From Erythroxylum novogranatense (lineage: Eukaryota; Streptophyta; Magnoliopsida; Malpighiales; Erythroxylaceae), in contig CM057230.1 of the NCBI GenBank assembly GCA_029891385.1, positions 48,897,414 through 48,961,413 of the forward strand: 64,000 bases of DNA, written 5' to 3'. Below the pieces are notes generated by a model that did not search any database, was not told the DNA's origin, and saw only the letters and a program-made list of their open reading frames with translations. Below, piece by piece: positions 45,974-59,060 of the stretch. The translations under genes and the position numbers were made by a program. Every line of letters begins with the position of its first letter. Within the stretch, counting starts at the first letter, position 1.

Positions 45974-45986
45974 AGGAGGGGAGAAT
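45974..45986 (+). promoter_or_regulatory. Polypurine tract, unit 1
   Basis: AGGAGGGGAGAAT directly before LTR 2, preceded by ATTTCGAGGACGAAATTTTT, the usual Gypsy pol end. Confidence 0.85.
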
Positions 45987-48829
45987 TGTAACATCCCATC
46001 ACCGATGGAATAGGATATTACCGCATATGACTGAACATCTTGTTGACCTCTAATTTTGGAGGCCATGAGTCTTTTGCACATGCACATATAGGTACATGCA
46101 TTCATGACTTTTCCCAAATTTGATATGATATGAATTGTGATTTGAGAGAAAATAGATTGGATTGTGATTTATTGGAAATTTTAGAAGAATTGGGTCTGAA
46201 TAGGTGATTTGGAAATATTTTAGAGTGACTGTTAATTGATTGTGAACCTTAGAAATGTTTCTGAAAAATTTGGGAGAAAATGTCCGGATCGGAAATTTTC
46301 GAGTGGCGGACTGATTGATTTTATATGACCGGAATAATTGTCCGATGGCAAAGGAAAATTTAGATATATGATCTTGGAATTTAATATATTGAGCTATCGA
46401 GATTTGGAGATGAGTGAACTGATTAGAGAGTTAAATGTTTTGGGAGGAAAATGACAAGGGGCTTATTTGTTCTGTATATAAATATGTTCTACGTTCTGAA
46501 AATCGAAGAAAGGAAAAGAAATTGTATTCTCCTCCTAGGGCACGATCGGTTTCTTCTCCTTGGTGAGTTTCGATTCTTTCCTAGAGATTTGTGTTTATTC
46601 TTTCCTCACGGTTAAAGATTGATGTAAACCTTGAGAGAAGAAGAAGATTTGATGAGTTTAGAGGGTTCACCGTGGGAATTAGAGAAATTGCTGAGATCAG
46701 AGGTTTTGAGCTGGAGTTGGTAAGTGAATTGGTTTTTATAATGTTATTTATGTGTTAAATGCATTCATGGGGTTAAATATAAAAGATTGGGGTAGATGAT
46801 TATGAGTTAAGGTTGATTAGAGAGAGAAAATGGTAGAAAAACCGATCGGAGAAGACGAACCAGGGCATACGCGTCGTCGCGAATAAAATTTTGACGTCGC
46901 GACGAGCATACGTTATGGCGAGCTTAAGCTATGACGACGGCGATGGCTTAGACGTCATGACGAGCAAGGTTATCGCGTCGTGGCGAAGGCTTGAAGTCGC
47001 GATGAGGGAGACATTTTTGAATTGATTTAATTTGGTTTTTTTAGGCATAGCTCATGGTGTAGACCCCCAATTGAGGTGTTGTTCGATTCGTTACGAACTA
47101 GAGAACGAGGTCTACAATTGGGGAAAAGAATGAGAGTTTGAATTTGGATTTTTGAGATTTTAATTAGTGAAAGAAAGTTAAGAAATATGATTGTATTGCA
47201 TCCTAAGGATTGTTTTGAGTAATTGAGGTATAATGGTGAGGTTTCAAAATGTAAAGAAAAGTTATTGAAATTTAGAACTGAGCATAGAGGTTGAATTTGA
47301 TATAGAGAATAATGATAGTGATTCTGAGATAATACCCTAGCGAATATGATTGGATAAATGGACTGAACATTAGAATTGAAATTGGGGAGTTCTGTAATAT
47401 GTTATTGATTTGGAAGTGAGTTTTTATTGATCAATTGAGTGAAAGTTAGATACTGAGTAAAAGAAAATAGAAAATGGGAAATGGTACCGGGAAAATCATG
47501 AATAGGCATAGTACATCTGTTATTTAAGGCATGTGTTATTTTGACTGTGCATTTTGTAAATGAAATTATTTGATTGTTATAGAGCCGATGGATCAACAAT
47601 CCACAGACGATCTTTGGAGCTTCGAGCAATGACTAGAAAGTTCAGGTGAGTAACCTAGTTAGTTCCTCAGCCTTTACGTGTTTAATATTAAATGCAATAA
47701 TGACATGCGGAGAGGGATGGATATATGTGTGTTTGATTTGATTGATTTGGACCATGGGTGTCCAAATATTGAATATTGATATTGAAGTGCTATTGTGTAT
47801 ATATGCCATGAATGCGTAAATGAAATAGAGTGTAAATGTATATGATTGAGATACCGGACTAAAGGTCCGAAGGAATGGAATTGGTTTATGAAATGAAAAA
47901 TGATTGTGAATGTGAATGGATACATGTGCATTCATGCATAAAGGTATGATAAGATAAAGCGGTTGTGGCCGGAGCCCAACGAATGCCGTGGTATCGCTTG
48001 CCCCGAGGTGGTGCATACCCGAGGGCTCTCCCACGATGCTCGGATACCACAGCTCATCAGATCGGGGCATTCAGGCCCAACGCATTGTGCCCGTCACTGG
48101 GATTATCAGGGCATATCACGTCCAACGTATATGAGAGCTTTAAGCTCAACGTACAGGACCTTTGGTCCAACAAAATTTCAGAGCCACTGGCTCAACGTTA
48201 ATAAGCTCAGGCGCACGGTCATAACAACGAAAAGAAAATAAAAGTGTCACATGCATATTTCATATATGATTGATCAAATGTGAATTGTGTTGTGAAATTG
48301 AATGCATGGGTATTGATGATTGTGCTAATCTATGATATAATGTGAATTGTATGTATATGCATGAGTTGGGTGGACCATCGATGATGGTTTCTCACTGAGT
48401 TTGCAAACTCACCCAACATTGCATTTATTTTTCAGGAATTGGAGAGTACCCCGTTAGTGAAACGGGAGTATGACTACTGCAAGAGAGTCAGAATTTGAAG
48501 TCGGGATCAGTCCACGTCTGCATTTGAATCATTCTGATTTATGTGTAAATTTGTATTTCCGCATAATTGTACTGTTATTATAGAGGGCCCCAACTGATTA
48601 ATATTGTATTGTGATGTGATTATTGAAATAGTGTTTTGATTGAAAACGTTTCTATATCGCGAGCCTAAATTGTTTAATGATTTCTGCGCACTCGATTGTT
48701 TTAAGATAAGAAAAATGTTATACTGAGTTTTTAAACTGAATTGACTGCTCTAGTACGCCACCCTCGGGGCGCGGGCTTGGATATCACCATCAATATCGGG
48801 TTCGGGTCTGGCGGGAGTAGGGTGCTACA
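45987..48829 (+). mobile_element. Array LTR 2
   Basis: 2843 bp, TGTAACATCCCATC...GGGTGCTACA. Same blocks as LTR 1; TATA at 46475-46482. The exon and end segments show many CAG/CTG alterations. Confidence 0.95.
48135..48193 (+). repeat. Mini-hairpin ladder, LTR 2
   Basis: All three modules intact and identical to LTR 1. Confidence 0.85.
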
Positions 48830-51103
48830 TTTGTGGTATCGAGCCCGTATACAATCTTACATGGGCTTTCGAAAAGGTGTCAAGTCACATGCATTTAAGT
48901 CATGTCATGGCGCATAAGACAAGCGATCCCTAGTCTAGTATATGAGTCATATGCGTGAGTATGTCTCGATCGTTTAAGCGGTTAGAAAAAGTGATGAAGA
49001 GGAGAATGTGTTAGAATGTGATAAAAGGAAGTAATGGATATCGTGAAATAGGCAAAAGTGTATGGTTCGATCTAACGATGAATATTTAGTGTACCGGTCT
49101 TGGCAGATATATTGTGCAATTATATGGGATATGTTCTTGAATGTGAGATAGAATTATATTTGTGGATTGCTAGAGGAAAATGGAAATAGAGATATGATAA
49201 TGGCAAGATTTCAAGTGTAAAGTGGATGAAAATAAGTTACAATTGGGTGTGATTACCGTGACAAGAGTTATGAGTATTGATATATGCCTTGGAGTCAAAA
49301 TATGTTAAGTGGAAAAATTTAGAATGATTACATAGTTATGATATTGAGTTGAGTGTGAATGTACAGGGATATGGTGGGATAAGGAAAAGATTGAAATGTA
49401 AAGACAATGAAATTGGAAATGAAAAGTGTGTATTACGTTAATGAGATGACTCAGATTATGTGTTTAATTCGAGCATCAAGAAAATATTAATTGTTTATTC
49501 AAGCCAGGGAGTGATCTATTACACCTAAATTGGGTTATGTGGAGAAATTAAAGTAAGGAACTTGTGTTAGAAGATGATATGATGAAACTGAGAAAATTAT
49601 AAGAAAATTGCTCCTCATTAGAGACGTTCGACATTTAAAGAGTTATCTGAATTATGGGTATAAGGAGTCCTTGTATTGTTGAAAAGTAACATGTCTCAAT
49701 TGTGTTTAGAGTGGATAGTGGATATAAGTATAAATGATCAATTGAACGCATTTGGAAAATGAAATAGATGAATTGGTATAGTTGAGGAATTTGGTTCTCA
49801 TGCAAGTCGCATAAGATGCAAATGAATCGATTGAATGAATAAGGATGACTTAGTATACGAACATGATATATTGGGGGAATTAATGAGAATATAGGTATTG
49901 ATAACATGCGAAAGTTCAAGGGATATGTGTATACGGAATTGGGAGTTAATTAGAAGATAAGAATGTTTGAGGAAAATGTGTAAATTGTATGACTGATAAA
50001 TGTAAAAAGAGACATTTGGAGATTTTGCAATATTTAATGAAGTGTCCCAGTAAAGGTTATGATACAATCTGTTGAAATAGTGTAAAGTGATTTTATGTGC
50101 ATAGGGACAAGTATAATCTCATGGGTTGCTTTGTGACTGGTGCCTTGGAATTTATTGGACTGGATATTGTTTTGAAAGCTCGGAGATATTATTTGGATAG
50201 AAACATTTCAGATAGAGCTATGAATATGCAAATCGATAACAATTGAGGAGTGTCATACGTGTGAAAGAATTTAAATGAATTTCATGTTTGAGGATTATAA
50301 AATTTAGCGAGTGATGGACATGTAATGTATTGAGTAGAAAATTTCAATGGCAAGAGATCACTATTTGGGCGATAAGGTTATTAAACCTAATGTATTACTG
50401 AGTATAACCTGTCGAATTAGTAGAGGTAAAAAGAAAGTATTAGTATTCGCTATTGGATTCGTAAATCAGGTGTGCAGGTGTGTATAGAAAGAATGACAAA
50501 ATCCGAATTTGAGAAGTATGGGTAAAACCCATCAAAGGAACTGTTAATGAAAAAAAAATCAAGGAGGGAATCGAAGCTTTATGTGATAGTAAGAGTGCAT
50601 TGAAAGAGTAATAGAAAGTAGAATATGAAAACTGGGATGTAATTCGGTAACCAGTTAATGAAATGCTTTGAAGTGTATTATTTCGGCCTAAATGCATTGA
50701 GATGAAGATAAGTGTGTAAATCGGAGAATTTAATTTGTTATAAGTGGCTTCTATGTGATTGGGATGTGATTAGATTCGGAAGTCTGTCTAAAACCTAAAA
50801 GATGATTCGGATTCGCAAGGTATTGCATGTAATGAACGAGGTAATATTTCTATGATCTGATATATGTGTTAGTGATACCGAAAGTGACGAATTGCGAGTA
50901 ATCATGAGAAAATAGTAAGACAATAGTGAGTTTGAAAAAGGTGAATGGTTAATTGATTATATTGATTTTAATTCATTGGCATAAATTACTCGTAGCGCGA
51001 AATAATCGGGAAATGAAAGTTAATGATCGAAAAGACTCCCCTGCCTTTCTGATTAGTTGTATATGAAATTTCGAGGACGAAATTTTTGTTAGGAGGGGAG
51101 AAT
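48830..51103 (+). mobile_element. Array internal region 2
   Basis: 2274 bp, colinear with internal 1, ending in polypurine tract AGGAGGGGAGAAT at 51091-51103. No coding domain. Confidence 0.9.
48834..48844 (+). promoter_or_regulatory. Primer binding site, unit 2 (altered)
   Basis: TGGTATCGAGC: the CAG of the normal site reads CG, the same change as in the Copia primer site at 28291. Confidence 0.75.
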
Positions 51104-53952
51104 TGTAACATCCCATCACCGATGGAATAGGATATTACCGCATATGACTGAACATCTTGTTGACCTCTAATTTTGGAGGCCATGAGTCTTTTGCACATGC
51201 ACATATAGGTACATGCATTCATGACTTTTCCCGGCATTTGATATGATATGAATTGTGATTTGAGAGAAAAATAGATTGGATTGTGATTTATTGGAAATTT
51301 TAGAAGAATTGGGTCTGAATAGGTGATTTGGAAATATTTTAGAGTGACTGTTAATTGATTGTGAACCTTAGAAATGTTTCGGAAAAATTTGGGAGAAAAT
51401 GTCCGGATCGGAAATTTTCGAGTGGCGGATGATTGATTTTATATGACCGAATAATTGTCCGATGGCAAAGGAAAATTTAGATATATGATCTTGGAATTTA
51501 ATATATTGAGCTATCGAGATTTGGAGATGAGTGAACTGATTAGAGAGTTAAATGTTTTGGGAGGAAAATGACAAGGGCTTATTTGTTACGTATATAAATA
51601 TGTTCTACGCTCGAAAATCGAAGAAAGGAAAAGAAATTGTATTCTCCTCCTAGGGCACGATCGGTTTCTTCTCCTTGGTGAGTTTCGATTCTTTCCTAGA
51701 GATTTGTGTTTATTCTTTCCTCACGGTTAAAGATTGATGTAAACCTTGAGAGAAGAAGAAGATTTGATGAGTTTAGAGGGTTCACCGTGGGAATTAGAGA
51801 AATTGCTGAGATCAGAGGTTTTGAGCTGGAGTTGGTAAGTGAATTGGTTTTTATAATGTTATTTATGTGTTAAATGCATTCATGGGGTTAAATATAAAAG
51901 ATTGGGGTAGATGATTATGAGTTAAGGTTGATTAGAGAGAGAAAATGGTAGAAAAACCGATCGGAGAAGACGAACCAGGGCCGCACGTCGCGACGAATAA
52001 AATTTTGGACGTCGCGACGAGCATCTACTTATGCGAGCTTAAGCGCTGCGACGAGCGATGGCTTAGACGTCGCGACGAGCAAGGTTATGCGTCGTGGCGA
52101 AGGCTTGAAGTCGCGATGAGGGAGACATTTTTGAATTGATTTAATTTGGTTTTTTTAGGCATAGCTCATGGTGTAGACCCCCAATTGAGGTGTTGTTCGA
52201 TTCGTTACGAACTAGAGAACGAGGTCTACAATTGGGGAAAAGAATGAGAGTTTGAATTTGGATTTTTGAGATTTTAATTAGTGAAAGAAAGTTAAGAAAT
52301 ATGATTGTATTGCATCCTAAGGATTGTTTTGAGTAATTGAGGTATAATGGTGAGGTTTCAAAATGTAAAGAAAAGTTATTGAAATTTAGAACTGAGCATA
52401 GAGGTTGAATTTGATATAGAGAATAATGATAGTGATTCTGAGATAATACCCTAGCGAATATGATTGGATAAATGGACTGAACATTAGAATTGAAATTGGG
52501 GAGTTCTGTAATATGTTATTGATTTGGAAGTGAGTTTTTATTGATCAATTGAGTGAAAGTTAGATACTGAGTAAAAGAAAATAGAAAATGGGAAATGGTA
52601 CCGGGAAAATCATGAATAGGTATAGTACATCTGTTATTTAAGGCATGTGTTATTTTGACTGTGCATTTTGTAAATGAAATTATTTGATTGTTATAGAGCC
52701 GATGGATCGACAATCCACGGACAGTGCTGGAGCTTCCAGGCAACAGCTAGAAAGTTCAGGTGAGTAACCTAGTTAGTTCCTCAGCCTTTACGTGTTTAAT
52801 ATTAAATGCAATAATGACATGCGGAGAGGGATGGATATATGTGTGTTTGATTTGATTGATTTCGGACCATGGGTGTCCGAAATATTGAATATTTGATATT
52901 GAAGTGCTATTGTGTGTATATGGCCATGAATGCGTAAATGAAATAGAGTGTAAATGTATATGATTGAGATACCGGACTAAAGGTCCGAAGGAATGGAATT
53001 GGTTTATGAAATGAAAAATGATTGTGAATGTGAATGGATACATGTGCATTCATGCATAAAGGTATGATAAGATAAAGGCAGTTGTGACCGGAGCAGCCAA
53101 CGTAATGCCGTGGTATCGCTTGCCCCCTGAGGTGGTGCATACCCTGAGGGCTCTCCCACGCAGTGCTCGGATACCACAGCTCATCAGATCGGGCATTCAG
53201 CCCAACGCATTGTGCCGTCCTTTGGGATTATCGGGGCATATCACGCCTAACGATATGAGAGCTTTAAGCTCAACGTCTGTGACCTTTGGTCCAACAAAAT
53301 TCCAGAGCCACTGCTCAACGTTAATAAGCTCAGACGCACGGTCACAACAACGAAAAGAAAATAAAAGTGTCACATGCATATTTCATATATGATTGATCAA
53401 ATGTGAATTGTGTTGTGAAATTGAATGCATGGGTATTGATGATTGTGCTAATCTATGATATAATGTGAATTGTATGTATATGCATGAGTTGGGTAGACCA
53501 TCGATGATGGTTTCTCACTGAGTTTGCAAACTCACCCAACATTGCATTTATTTTTCAGGAATTGGAGAGTACCCCGTTAGTGAAACGGGAGTATGACTAC
53601 TGCAAGAGAGTCAGAATTTGAAGTCGGGATCAGTCCACGTCTGCATTTGAATCATTCTGATTTATGTGTAAATTTGTATTTCCGCATAATTGTACTGTTA
53701 TTATAGAGGGCCCCAACTGATTAATATTGTATTGTGATGTGATTATTGAAATAGTGTTTTGATTGAAAACGTTTCTATATCGCGAGCCTAAATTGTTTAA
53801 TGATTTCTGCGCACTCGATTGTTTTAAGATAAGAAAAATGTTATACTGAGTTTTTAAACTGAATTGACTGCTCTAGTACGCCACCCGCGGGGCGCGGGCT
53901 TGGATATCACCATCAATATCGGGTTCGGGTCTGGCGGGAGTAGGGTGCTACA
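51104..53952 (+). mobile_element. Array LTR 3
   Basis: 2849 bp, TGTAACATCCCATC...GGGTGCTACA; TATA at 51591-51598 (here preceded by TTACG in place of TTCTG). Confidence 0.95.
53259..53316 (+). repeat. Mini-hairpin ladder, LTR 3 (worn)
   Basis: The first module is intact. The second reads TGACC-TTT-GGTCC (outer pair changed) and the third GAGCC-ACT-GCTC (one G lost), so pairing is weaker than in LTRs 1, 2 and 4. Confidence 0.75.
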
Positions 53953-56222
53953 TTTGTGGTATCAGAGCCCAGAAGTACAATCTTACATGGGCTTTCTGAA
54001 AAGGGTGTCAAGTCACATGCATTTAAGTCATGTCATGGCAGACAGTGACAACTGATCCCTAGTCTAGTATATGAGTCATATGCATGAGTATGTCTCAGTC
54101 GTTTAAGCGGTTAGAAAAAGTGATGAAGAGGAGAATGTGTTAGAATGTGATAAAAGGAAGTAATGGATATCGTGAAATAGGCAAAAGTGTATGGTTCGAT
54201 CTAACAGATGAATATTTAGTGTACCGGTCTTGGCAGATATATTGTGCAATTATATGGGATATGTTCTTGAATGTGAGATAGAATTATATTTGTGGAGTGC
54301 TAGAGGAAAATGGAAATAGAGATATGATAATGGCAAGATTTCAAGTGTAAAGTGGATGAAAATAAGTTACAATTGGGTGTGATTACCGTGACAAGAGTTA
54401 TGAGTATTGATATATGCCTTGGAGTCAAAATATGTTAAGTGGAAAAATTTAGAATGATTACATAGTTATGATATTGAGTTGAGTGTGAATGTACAGGGGA
54501 TATGGTGGGATAAGGAAAGATTGAAATGTAAAGACAATGAAATTGGAAATGAAAAGTGTGTATTACGTTAATGAGATGACTCAGATTATGTGGCGAATTC
54601 ATCGAGCATCAAGAAAATATTAATTGTTTATTCAAGCCGGGGTGATCTATTACACCTAAATTGGGTTATGTGGAGAAATTAAAGTAAGGAACTTGTGTTA
54701 GAAGATGATATGATGAAACTGAGAAAATTATAAGAAAATTGCTCCTCATTAGAGACGTTCGACATTTAAAGAGTTATCTGAATTATGGGTATAAGGAGTC
54801 CTTGTATTGTTGAAAAGTAACATGTCTCAATTGTGTTTAGAGTGGATAGTGGATATAAGTATAAATGATCAATTGAGCGATTTGGAAAATGAAATAGATG
54901 AATTGGTATAGTTGAGAATTTGGTTCTCATGCAAGTCGCATAAGAGTGCAAAATGTCGATTGAATGAATAAGGGATGACTTAGTATCTGAACATGATATA
55001 TTGGGGGAATTAATGAGAATATAGGTATTGATAACATGCGAAAGTTCAAGGGATATGTGTATACGGAATTGGGAGTTAATTAGAAGATAAGAATGTTTGA
55101 GGAAAATGTGTAAATTGTATGACTGATAAATGTAAAAAGAGACATTTGGAGATTTTGCAATATTTAATGAAGTGTCCCAGTAAAGGTTATGATACAATCT
55201 GTTGAAATAGTGTAAAGTGATTTTATGTGCATAGGGACAAGTATAATCTCATGGGTTGCTTTGTGACTGGTGCCTTGGAATTTATTGGACTGGATATTGT
55301 TTTGAAAGCTCGGAGATATTATTTGGATAGAAACATTTCAGATAGAGCTATGAATATGCAAATCGATAACAATTGAGGAGTGTCATACGTGTGAAAGAAT
55401 TTAAATGAATTTCATGTTTGAGGATTATAAAATTTAGCGAGTGATGGACATGTAATGTATTGAGTAGAAAATTTCAATGGCAAGAGATCACTATTTGGGC
55501 GATAAGGTTATTAAACCTAATGTATTCTTGAGTATAACCCGTCAATTAGTAGAGGTAAAAAGAAAGTATTAGTATTATTTATTGGATTAAATAAATCGGT
55601 GTGCGGTGTGTATAGAAAGAATGACAAAATCCGAATTTGAGAAGTATGGGTAAAACCCATCAAAGGAACTGTTAATGAAAAAAAATCAAGGAGGAATCGA
55701 AGCTTTATGTGATAGTAAGAGTGCATTGAAAGAGTAATAGAAAGTAGAATATGAAAAGCTGGGATGTAATTGGTACCGATTAATGAAATGCTTTGAAGTG
55801 TATTATTTCGCCTAAATGCATTGAGATGAAGATAAGTGTGTAAATCGGAGAATTTAATTTGTTATAAGTGGCTTCATGTGATTGGGATGTGATTAGATTG
55901 AGAAGTCTGCATCTAAAACCTAAAAGATGATTCGGATTACAAGGTATTGCATGTAATGAGCGAGGTAATATTTCTATGATCGATATATGTGTTAGTGATA
56001 CCGAAAGTGACGAATTACGAGTAATCATGAGAAAATAGTAAGACAATATTGAGTTTGAAAAGGTGAATGGTTAATTGATTATATTGATTTTAATTCATTG
56101 GCATAAATTACTCGTGTAGCGAAATAAGCGGGAAGCAGAAGTTAATGATCGAAAAGACTCCCCGCCTTTACGATTAGTTGTATATGAAATTTCGAGGACG
56201 AAATTTTTGTTAGAGGGAGAAT
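53953..56222 (+). mobile_element. Array internal region 3
   Basis: 2270 bp. Primer site TGGTATCAGAGC at 53957-53968; polypurine tract AGAGGGAGAAT at 56212-56222 (two G shorter than in the other units). No coding domain. Confidence 0.9.
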
Positions 56223-59060
56223 TGTAACATCCACCACCGATGGAATAGGATATTACCGCGTATGACCGAACATCTTGTTGACCTCTAATTTTGGAGGCCA
56301 TGAGTCTTTTGCACATGCACGTATAGGTACATGCATTCATGACTTTTCCCGCATTTGATATGATATGAATTGTGATTTGAGAGAAAATAGATTGGATTGT
56401 GATTTATTGGAAATTTTAGAAGAATTGGGTGCGAATAGGTGATTTGGAAATATTTTAGGTATTTGTTAATTGATTGTGAACCTTAGAAATGTTTCTGAAA
56501 ATTTGGGAGAAAATGTCGGATCGGAAATTTTCGAGTGGCGGATGATTGATTTTATATGACCGAATAATTGTCCGATGGCAAAGGAAAATTTAGATATATG
56601 ATCTTGGAATTTAATATATTGAGCTATCGAGATTTGGAGATGAGTGAACTGATTAGAGAGTTAAATGTTTTGGGAGGAAAATGACAAGGGGCTTATTTGT
56701 TCTGTATATAAATATGTTCTACGTTCTGAAAATCGAAGAAAGGAAAAGAAATTGTATTCTCCTCCTAGGGCACGATCGGTTTCTTCTCCTTGGTGAGTTT
56801 CGATTCTTTCCTAGAGATTTGTGTTTATTCTTTCCTCACGGTTAAAGATTGATGTAAACCTTGAGAGAAGAAGAAGATTTGATGAGTTTAGAGGGTTCAC
56901 CGTAGAATTAGAGAAATTCTTTGAGATCGAGAGGTTTTGAAATGGAGTTGGTAAGTGAATTGGTTTTATAATGTTATTTATGTGTTAAATGCATTCATGG
57001 GGTTAAATATAAAAGATTGGGGTAGATGATTATGAGTTAAGGTTGATTAGAGAGAAAATGGTAGAAAAACCGATCGGAGAAGGCGAACCGGGGCCATGTC
57101 ATGACGAATAAAATTTTAGACGTCGCGACGAGCATCTGTTATGTGAGCTTAAGCGCTACTGACGAGCGATGGCTTAGACGTCATGACGAGCAAGGTTATC
57201 GTCGTGGCGAAGGCTTGAAGTCGCGATGAGGAGACATTTTGAATTGATTTAATTTGGTTTTTAGGCATAGCTCATGGTGTAGACCCCAATTGAGGTGTTG
57301 TTCGATTAGATTCTGAACTAGAGAACGAGGTCTACAATTGGGGAAAAGAATGAGAGTTTGAATTTGGATTTTTGAGATTTTAATTAGTGAAAGAAAGTTA
57401 AGAAATATGATTGTATTGCATCCTAAGGATTGTTTTGAGTAATTGAGGTATAATGGTGAGGTTTCAAAATGTAAAGAAAAGTTATTGAAATTTAGAACTG
57501 AGCATAGAGGTTGAATTTGATATAGAGAATAATGATAGTGATTCTGAGATAATACCCTAGCGAATATGATTGGATAAATGGACTGAACATTAGAATTGAA
57601 ATTGGGGAGTTCTGTAATATGTTATTGATTTGGAAGTGAGTTTTTATTGATCAATTGAGTGAAAGTTAGATACTGAGTAAAAGAAAATAGAAAATGGGAA
57701 ATGGTACCGGGAAAATCATGAATAGGCATAGTACATCTGTTATTTAAGGCATGTGTTATTTTGACTGTGCATTTTGTAAATGAAATTATTTGATTGTTAT
57801 AGAGCCGATGGATCGACAATCCACGGACAGTGCTGGAGCTTCCAGGCAACAGCTAGAAAGTTCAGGTGAGTAACCTAGTTAGTTCCTCAGCCTTTACGTG
57901 TTTAATATTAAATGCAATAATGACATGCGGAGAGGGATGGATATATGTGTGTTTGATTTGATTGATTTCGGACCATGGGTGTCCGAAATATTGAATATTT
58001 GATATTGAAGTGCTATTGTGTGTATATGGCCATGAATGCGTAAATGAAATAGAGTGTAAATGTATATGATTGAGATACCGGACTAAAGGTCCGAAGGAAT
58101 GGAATTGGTTTATGAAATGAAAAATGATTGTGAATGTGAATGGATACATGTGCATTCATGCATAAAGGTATGATAAGATAAAGCGGTTGTGGACCGAGCA
58201 ATAACGTAATGCCGTGGTATCGCTTGCCCCCTGAGGTGGTGCATACCCTGAGGGCTCTCCCACGCATTGCTCGGATACCACAGGCTCACTGTATCAGGGC
58301 ATTCAGGCCCAACGCATTGTGCCCGTCACTGGGATTATCAGGGCATATCACGCCCAACGTATATGAGAGCTTTAAGCTCAACGTACAGGACCTTTGGTCC
58401 AACAAAATTTCAGAGCCACTGGCTCAACGTTAATAAGCTCAGACGCACGGTCACAACAACGAAAAGAAAATAAAAGTGTCACATGCATATTTCATATATG
58501 ATTGATCAAATGTGAATTGTGTTGTGAAATTGAATGCATGGGTATTGATGATTGTGCTAATCTATGATATAATGTGAATTGTATGTATATGCATGAGTTG
58601 GGTGGACCATCGATGATGGTTTCTCACTGAGTTTGCAAACTCACCCAACATTGCATTTATTTTTCAGGAATTGGAGAGTACCCCGTTAGTGAAACGGGAG
58701 TATGACTACTGCAAGAGAGTCAGAATTTGAAGTCGGGATCACCCACGTCTGCATTTGAATCATTCTGATTTATGTGTAAATTTGTATTTCCGCATAATTG
58801 TACTGTTATTATAGAGGGCCCCAACTGATTAATATTGTATTGTGATGTGATTATTAAAATAGTGTTTTGATTGAAAACGTTTCTATATCGCGAGCCTAAA
58901 TTGTTTAATGATTTCTGCGCACTTGATTGTTTTAAGATAAGAAAAATGTTATACTGAGTTTTTAAACTGAATTGACTGCTCTAGTACGCCACCCGCGGGG
59001 CGCGGGCTTGGATATCACCATCAATATCGGGTTCGGGTCTGGCGGGAGTAGGGTGCTACA
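56223..59060 (+). mobile_element. Array LTR 4
   Basis: 2838 bp, start TGTAACATCCACCACC (one C fewer), end GGGTGCTACA; TATA at 56705-56712. The U3 part (56223-57310) has the most single-base losses of the array, largely at CCGG, CTG and CAG. Confidence 0.95.
58367..58425 (+). repeat. Mini-hairpin ladder, LTR 4
   Basis: All three 13-nt modules intact. Confidence 0.85.

Larger units (their letters stand above)
43705..45986 (+). mobile_element. Array internal region 1
   Basis: 2282 bp from the LTR end to the polypurine tract. The only coding trace is the pol tail NFEDEIF at 45950-45970. Minus-strand frames that recur in every unit, such as the one at 44680-44952, are AT-rich, lack motifs and are repeated only because the units are copies. 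Confidence 0.9.
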
